DNA of 8,426 nt from Verrucomicrobia bacterium UBA4286 (GTDB lineage: Bacteria > Verrucomicrobiota > Kiritimatiellia > RFP12 > UBA1067), in NCBI GenBank assembly GCA_002395905.1, contig DGVK01000195.1:1-8426 (forward strand). The letters run 5' to 3'. Below the pieces are notes generated by a model, which made no database searches, was not told the origin of the DNA, and saw only the letters and a program-made list of their open reading frames with translations. The translations under genes were made by a program, and so were the position numbers. Of the stretch, positions 5,006 to 8,426 are shown one piece after another; position 1 is the first letter of the stretch; each line of letters starts with the position of its first letter.

Positions 5006-6980
5006 ATCAGTTTCACTTGCCATAGATACACCGGTCGGCTCATTCACGCCGACAGTGCCTGTATTTGAAGTATTCGACATGAGCGGACTGAAGCCGCTCG
5101 TCCTGCCGGGCCGCGAGCCTTCGCCGGAATCGGTAGAACGCTTCCATGCGGCGATGAACGCGAAAGACGCGCCGGAAGTGCCGCGCCAGTCGCAACCGGC
5201 CGACAAGCCGGCGACGGTCGTCGAACGCGGGACGGTGACGCCTGTCGTTGAGCGCGAGGCGGTGACGCCGGTTGTTGAGCGCAAGACGCCGCCGCCGGTT
5301 GTTGAACGCGGGACGGTGACGCCGGTTGTTGAACAAGAACAAGCGTTGACGCCTGCAACTGTCACAGTCACGCCAGGGCATACGCAGACAGTTCCTGTAA
5401 AGATCGTCGAGAGAGAGTATGAGCCAAAGGTTGCAGTCGTAGAACATGACTATGCGCCAAAGGCGATTGCTGTCGAGAAAGAACCTGCGCCAAAGGTTGC
5501 AGTCGTAGAACATGACCATGCGCCAAAGGCGGTTGCTGTCGAGAAAGAACCTGCACCAAAGGTTGCAGTCGCAGAATATGACTATGCGCCAAAGGCGGTT
5601 GTTGTCGAGAAAGAATCTGCGCCAAAGGTTGTAGTCGTAGAACATGACTATGCGCCAAAGGCGGTTGTTATCGAGAAAGAACCTGCGCCGAAGGTTGCAG
5701 TCGTGGAACATGACCATGCGCCAAAGGTGGTTGTTATCGAGAAAGAATCTGCGCCGAAGGTTGCAGTCGTGGAACATGACCATGCGCCAAAGGTGGTTGT
5801 TATCGAGAAAGAATCTGCGCCAAAGGTTGCAGTCGCAGAACATGACCATGCGCCAAAGGTGCTTGCTGTCGAGAAAGAACCTGCGCCAAAGGTTGCAGTC
5901 GCAGAACATGACCATGCGCCAAAGGTGCTTGCTGTCGAGAAAGAACCTGCGCCAAAGGTTGCAGTCGCAGAACATGACTATACACCAAAGGCGGTTGCTG
6001 TCGAGAAAGAACCTGCGCCGAAGATTGCAGTCGTGGAACATGACTATGCGCCAAAGGCGGTTGAAGTCGAGAAAGAACCTGCGCCGAAGATTGCAGTCGT
6101 GGAACATGACTATGCGCCAAGGGCGGTTGCTGTCGAGAAAGAAACGGCTGCGCCAGTCGCTGAACACAAGACGGCTGCGCCAGTTTCAGAACATACACAA
6201 GCGGCTACGCCTGCAACTGTCGTAATAAAACCCGAGGAGGCGCAAACGACTCCTGTAAAGATCGTCAAGACCGAGGATGAGCCAAAGGTCGTGATCGTCG
6301 AGAAGCAGGATGCGCCAAAGGCTGTGCCTGTGGAACATGGCCATACGCCAAAGGCGGCAGTTGCCGAGAATGTTAAAACGCCAAAAGCTGTAATCGCAGA
6401 ACATGAGCACGTGTCAAAGGCGGCAGTTGCCGAGAATGTGCGGACTCCAGCGCCGACGCCTGCAACTGTCGTTATAAAATCCAAGCCGATGAAAGCGGAA
6501 GATGCAGGCGAGTCCAAACCCGTTTCGCAAGAGCCTGCGGCGCCGCGCGAGCTTCACGCCGTCGATTCGGCGCCAGCCGTTCAACAGCCGCAGAACGACA
6601 TCCGGGTTGTTCTGCCGGGCGTGACGGTCGAAATCAATCCTGCGGCGGCGTCCGCCCGGACGGAAGAACTCGTGAATGTCGCGTCGGCAATCGCCGACAC
6701 GATACGCATCACGCCGTCTGTCGCGAAAGGCGACGGCGAGGTCGCGATACGCCTGAAGCCGACGGTTCTCGACGGATCGGAAATACGCCTTGAAGCCAAA
6801 AGCGGCAGGATAACCGTCACCATAACCCCTTCCACGCCAGCCGCCGCCGCGACGGTCGCGCAATCTACGGAGCAGCTCGCCGAGCGACTCGCCGAACGTA
6901 TGCCTTCGTTCCAGTTCGCGGTGGACATAGTCCATATTCCATCTACAACGAGAAAGTCCAAAATCCATGAAACCGATTGA
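4998..6980 (+). CDS. sctP: Type III secretion needle-length ruler and specificity-switch protein SctP (YscP/FliK-like) with giant repeat tract
   Basis: A 660-residue protein lying between sctO (8-base overlap) and sctQ (14-base overlap), the usual sctP place. Residues 1-65 include a PESVERFHAAMNA segment recalling the RFxxAM motif of T3SS inner-rod-type proteins. Residues 74-118 hold 9-residue VVERxxVTP repeats. Residues 143-384 are eleven 22-residue repeats, and about 429-483 are five degenerate 11-residue repeats. Residues about 533-650 are globular, with GEVAIRLKP, GRITVTITPS and a final helix (STEQLAERLAERM), matching the FliK/YscP C-terminal switch domain. SctP is secreted, measures the growing needle and signals the export gate to change substrate. 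YscP in Yersinia is 515 residues, so this one is long, mostly because of the repeats. The proline-rich repeats differ from a continuous helix. Base composition drops in the repeat tract relative to its flanks. Confidence 0.78.
   Translation: MIESVSLAIDTPVGSFTPTVPVFEVFDMSGLKPLVLPGREPSPESVERFHAAMNAKDAPEVPRQSQPADKPATVVERGTVTPVVEREAVTPVVERKTPPPVVERGTVTPVVEQEQALTPATVTVTPGHTQTVPVKIVEREYEPKVAVVEHDYAPKAIAVEKEPAPKVAVVEHDHAPKAVAVEKEPAPKVAVAEYDYAPKAVVVEKESAPKVVVVEHDYAPKAVVIEKEPAPKVAVVEHDHAPKVVVIEKESAPKVAVVEHDHAPKVVVIEKESAPKVAVAEHDHAPKVLAVEKEPAPKVAVAEHDHAPKVLAVEKEPAPKVAVAEHDYTPKAVAVEKEPAPKIAVVEHDYAPKAVEVEKEPAPKIAVVEHDYAPRAVAVEKETAAPVAEHKTAAPVSEHTQAATPATVVIKPEEAQTTPVKIVKTEDEPKVVIVEKQDAPKAVPVEHGHTPKAAVAENVKTPKAVIAEHEHVSKAAVAENVRTPAPTPATVVIKSKPMKAEDAGESKPVSQEPAAPRELHAVDSAPAVQQPQNDIRVVLPGVTVEINPAAASARTEELVNVASAIADTIRITPSVAKGDGEVAIRLKPTVLDGSEIRLEAKSGRITVTITPSTPAAAATVAQSTEQLAERLAERMPSFQFAVDIVHIPSTTRKSKIHETD
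5217..5342 (+). repeat. 27-bp tandem repeats near the sctP 5' end
   Basis: Four 9-residue units begin at 5217, 5244, 5271 and 5298, with a partial fifth at 5325. The consensus is VVERGTVTP, with the first and fourth identical in protein sequence. They form a Pro/Val/Glu-rich linker between the N-terminus and the main repeat tract. Confidence 0.75.
5424..6149 (+). repeat. Eleven tandem 66-bp repeats in sctP
   Basis: Eleven units of exactly 66 bp encode 22 residues each, as two related 11-residue halves with consensus PKVAVVEHDYA and PKAVAVEKEPA. Units 5 (5688-5753) and 6 (5754-5819) are identical in DNA sequence, as are units 7 (5820-5885) and 8 (5886-5951); the others differ at a few positions. 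Identical neighbours are the mark of recent slippage or unequal recombination. Because 66 is a multiple of 3, gain or loss of units keeps the frame. The tract also leaves other frames open on both strands, producing spurious repetitive ORFs. Confidence 0.95.
6282..6446 (+). repeat. Five degenerate 33-bp repeats downstream of the main array
   Basis: Units at 6282, 6315, 6348, 6381 and 6414 encode 11-residue relatives of the main array halves: PKVVIVEKQDA, PKAVPVEHGHT, PKAAVAENVKT, PKAVIAEHEHV and SKAAVAENVRT. They keep the 11-residue spacing and the leading Pro-Lys (Ser-Lys in the last) but have diverged, so they are older than the 66-bp units. Confidence 0.75.
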
Positions 6981-7839
6981 CATCCTTTCCTCGCTTCCTT
7001 CGTGGTCGAAGGCGTCGCATGAAGACATCCTTTCTTCGCCTGCATGGGCGATGCCCTGCCGTCTCGGCGATACGCCTTGCACGATGCGGCAGGCTAAGAC
7101 GCGCCCCGCCGAAGTCCTGCCGCTTGCCGTCCGCTTCGAGGACGAGGAGCTCATCCTCGGCCTGGCCGATACTCCCGCTTTCCCCGAGCTTCACGCCGTG
7201 TGGGATTCGCGCGCCGACGTGCCGGACGCGATCCTGCTCGCGCTGGTCGAGAAGGACTGCGGCGCGTTTCTGCAGCTTCTGGAGAATGCGGTGCGGCGGC
7301 AGCTGAAGATCGTCGGCCTGGCGCAGGCCTCCGACGCGTCGGCGTGCTTTGAAATCGACGGCGAAGAGCCGGTCGTCTTCACGCTCGACATCTCGCCGTC
7401 GATCGCGGAGGCTTTCGGGAACCTGCGCAACATCGACGTTTCCCATCCTTCGGTGAGGGACGCGGTGCTTGAAGCCGAGGCGGAGTTCGCCGCGTTCGCG
7501 CTGTCCGCCGAAGAGCTCTCGTCGCTTGCGGCGGGCGACGCGCTCCTTCTGCCCGAGATGGAGACGCTTGCGCCGCGCTTTATCGTGGACGGCAGGTTCT
7601 CCCTCTCCGAGAACGGTCTTGCGCCGTGGAAGGACGAGGGGCTCGTCCAGGTGCGCGCCGATGTCGAAGGCGGCGTTACGCTCGGCGCGATGCTCGACGC
7701 GATCGACGGGAAGATCCCGCCGATGCAGTCCGTCCCGCATGAGAACGCTCCGCTTCGGCTTGTGCGCCTCGGCAGAACCGTCTGCAACGGGCGTCTTGTA
7801 ATGCTCGCCGGACATCACGCCTTCTCGCCCGACGCCTGA
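6967..7839 (+). CDS. sctQ: Type III secretion cytoplasmic ring/sorting platform protein SctQ (YscQ/FliM-FliN-like)
   Basis: A 290-residue soluble protein with no signal peptide, overlapping sctP by 14 bases and closing the operon. Residues about 50-120 (LPLAVRFEDEELILGLAD ... VPDAILLALVEKDCGAFLQLLE) match the SctQ N-terminal domain. Residues about 168-230 form a first SpoA (surface presentation of antigens) domain: LSAEELSSLAAGDALLLPE, then FIVDGRFSL. Residues about 235-285 (VTLGAMLDAIDG, then RLVRLGRTVCNGRLVMLAG) look like a second, weaker SpoA domain. SctQ builds the pods beneath the needle complex with SctK and SctL, docks the SctN ATPase and loads chaperoned substrates. It is somewhat shorter than many SctQ proteins (300-370). 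I see no strong Shine-Dalgarno sequence, so translation probably depends on coupling to sctP. Many SctQ genes also make a short SpoA2-only product from an internal start, but I could not pick such a site here. Confidence 0.78.
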   Translation: MKPIDILSSLPSWSKASHEDILSSPAWAMPCRLGDTPCTMRQAKTRPAEVLPLAVRFEDEELILGLADTPAFPELHAVWDSRADVPDAILLALVEKDCGAFLQLLENAVRRQLKIVGLAQASDASACFEIDGEEPVVFTLDISPSIAEAFGNLRNIDVSHPSVRDAVLEAEAEFAAFALSAEELSSLAAGDALLLPEMETLAPRFIVDGRFSLSENGLAPWKDEGLVQVRADVEGGVTLGAMLDAIDGKIPPMQSVPHENAPLRLVRLGRTVCNGRLVMLAGHHAFSPDA

Positions 7840-7865
7840 CGCCTTACGCCATCGCCGTAAAAAAG

Positions 7866-7895
7866 AAGGGCGCGGAAGAATCCGCGCCCTCTTTT
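7866..7895. terminator. Bidirectional terminator between sctQ and the hydrogenase gene
   Basis: GGGCGCGGA (7868-7876) and TCCGCGCCC (7881-7889) form a perfect 9-bp stem with the 4-base loop AGAA. The stem extends by an A-T pair at its base. The plus strand continues into TCTTTT. The minus strand continues into TTCTTTTTT (complement of 7859-7867). It therefore fits as a shared terminator for the T3SS operon and the convergent hydrogenase gene, filling the 75-base gap between them. Confidence 0.88.
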
Positions 7896-7914
7896 ATGCC
7901 TGATGTCGCTGCAA

Positions 7915-8426
7915 TCAGGCGAACTTGTAGACATCGACCTTCTTGTAGCCGGTGTGCAGGAGGTGGTGAGCCTTCTCGCCGCCCTGCGCGCCGGTCTTGC
8001 CGTCGAGGAAGTCCTTGTAGAGGGCCTGGACCTCGGGGTTGAGGTGGGACATACGCAGAGTGCACTTCTCGTCGTCGGTGTAGATGCCGGCCGTGCGCTG
8101 CGCGCGGACCTCGTCCGTCGCGAGGCAGGGCTGGCCGCCGCCGCCGATGCATCCGCCGCGGCACGCCATGACTTCGATGAAGTCGAAGCGCGGCTTGACG
8201 CCGTTCTGGCGGTCTTCGCGGATCATGTCGAGCACCTTCTCGACGTTGCCCATCTGGTGGGCGACGGCGATGTTGACCTTGGTGCCCTTGATGTCGATCG
8301 TGGCCGTCTTGACGCCCTCCATGCCGCGCACCTCCTTGAAGTCGATGCTGGGCGGCTGGGCCTCGCCGGTGATGAGGCAGTACGCCGTGCGGAGCGCCGC
8401 CTCCATGACGCCGCCGGTGACGCCGA
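7915..8426 (-). CDS. hydA: [FeFe] hydrogenase catalytic subunit, C-terminal part (partial at window edge)
   Basis: The final 169 residues of the protein are present; the 5' part lies beyond base 8426. The visible sequence opens with GVTGGVMEAALRTAY, a conserved segment of the hydrogenase core. It then has the L3 signature EVMACRGGCIGGGGQP at about 8136-8175, whose two cysteines ligate the [4Fe-4S] part of the H-cluster, the second also bridging to the diiron site. The small-subunit-like domain follows (RMSHLNPEVQALYKDFL, then HLLHTGY) and ends in a normal stop. Enzymes of this type reduce protons or oxidise H2. With HydB/HydC or Hnd partners they act as NAD(P)- and ferredoxin-linked bifurcating hydrogenases in fermenters. 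The partners and N-terminal iron-sulfur domains are outside the window, so whether it is monomeric HydA or HndD-like cannot be decided. The gene has no relation to the T3SS operon it faces. Confidence 0.93.
   Translation of the reverse strand, partial: GVTGGVMEAALRTAYCLITGEAQPPSIDFKEVRGMEGVKTATIDIKGTKVNIAVAHQMGNVEKVLDMIREDRQNGVKPRFDFIEVMACRGGCIGGGGQPCLATDEVRAQRTAGIYTDDEKCTLRMSHLNPEVQALYKDFLDGKTGAQGGEKAHHLLHTGYKKVDVYKFA

Larger units (their letters stand above)
5349..6470 (+). repeat. Three dispersed copies of a 15-bp boundary sequence bracketing the sctP repeats
   Basis: ACGCCTGCAACTGTC (coding TPATV) occurs exactly at 5349-5363, 6207-6221 and 6456-6470. The first two copies continue in parallel: TPATVTVTPGHTQTVPVKIV and TPATVVIKPEEAQTTPVKIV, each followed by an acidic stretch and PKV. 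The first pair flanks the 66-bp tandem array and the last pair flanks the degenerate 11-residue units. The arrangement suggests that a whole module (boundary plus repeats) was duplicated before the units diverged. Confidence 0.75.

Noticed and set aside
4301..5371. Minus-strand 356-codon ORF opposite sctO and the sctP start
   Set aside because: It lies antisense to well-supported sct genes and has a low-complexity Thr/Ser/Gly start with no family resemblance; it is a high-GC shadow.
5424..6149. CRISPR-like regular repeats
   Set aside because: The 66-bp units are contiguous with no unique spacers and encode in-frame protein repeats.
5040..6167. Long minus-strand ORF (375 codons) with a repeated Cys-, Phe- and Arg-rich motif across the sctP array
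   Set aside because: It is the antisense shadow of the 66-bp repeats. A repeat length divisible by 3 with no stop in a given frame keeps that frame open for the whole array. There is no start signal and the composition is unnatural.
5644..6225. Plus-strand Arg/Leu/Gln-rich repetitive ORF overlapping sctP
   Set aside because: Another off-frame shadow of the same array; the sctP frame alone continues into non-repetitive conserved domains on both sides.

Overview
This is a GC-rich bacterial window with two strand switches and four blocks. The best guess for the host is a member of the Verrucomicrobia/Planctomycetes (PVC) group, probably a gut-type Kiritimatiellae lineage. That rests on three things: a non-flagellar type III secretion (T3SS) gene cluster, a large secreted protein with autotransporter-associated strand repeats and a C-terminus ending in LLIIVK, and a group A [FeFe] hydrogenase. 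No rRNA or marker gene is present, so the assignment is an inference.

Block 1 (about 1-1384, + strand) is one reading frame for a secreted protein that looks like a clan CD (caspase/gingipain-like) cysteine peptidase. An in-frame TGA at 722-724 splits it in two. The downstream half carries the candidate catalytic His and Cys. A small stem-loop sits at the distance from the TGA where a bacterial SECIS would lie, so nonsense mutation, sequencing error and selenocysteine recoding all need to be weighed.

Block 2 (1477-4203, - strand) is a 908-residue secreted beta-strand-repeat surface protein. It has a good sigma-70-type promoter upstream and a strong intrinsic terminator downstream.

Block 3 (4359-7839, + strand) is a compact, translationally coupled T3SS operon: an unrecognised 55-residue ORF, sctO (stalk), sctP (needle-length ruler and specificity switch) and sctQ (cytoplasmic sorting platform/C-ring). 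The order sctO-sctP-sctQ is the classical one, but the ATPase gene sctN that normally precedes sctO is absent. The small ORF and a divergent promoter stand in its place. SctP is remarkable: its centre is 11 tandem 66-bp (22-residue) units with proline every 11 residues. Two adjacent pairs of units are identical at the DNA level, which indicates recent expansion of what should be the length-setting part of the ruler.

Block 4 (7915-8426, - strand, runs off the window) is the C-terminal part of an [FeFe] hydrogenase large subunit, with the L3 H-cluster motif and the small-subunit-like domain. It converges on sctQ, and a perfect hairpin with U-tracts on both sides serves as a shared terminator.

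A TATACT -10 box recurs at three promoters. In two of them it lies only a few bases before the start codon, suggesting leaderless or nearly leaderless transcripts.
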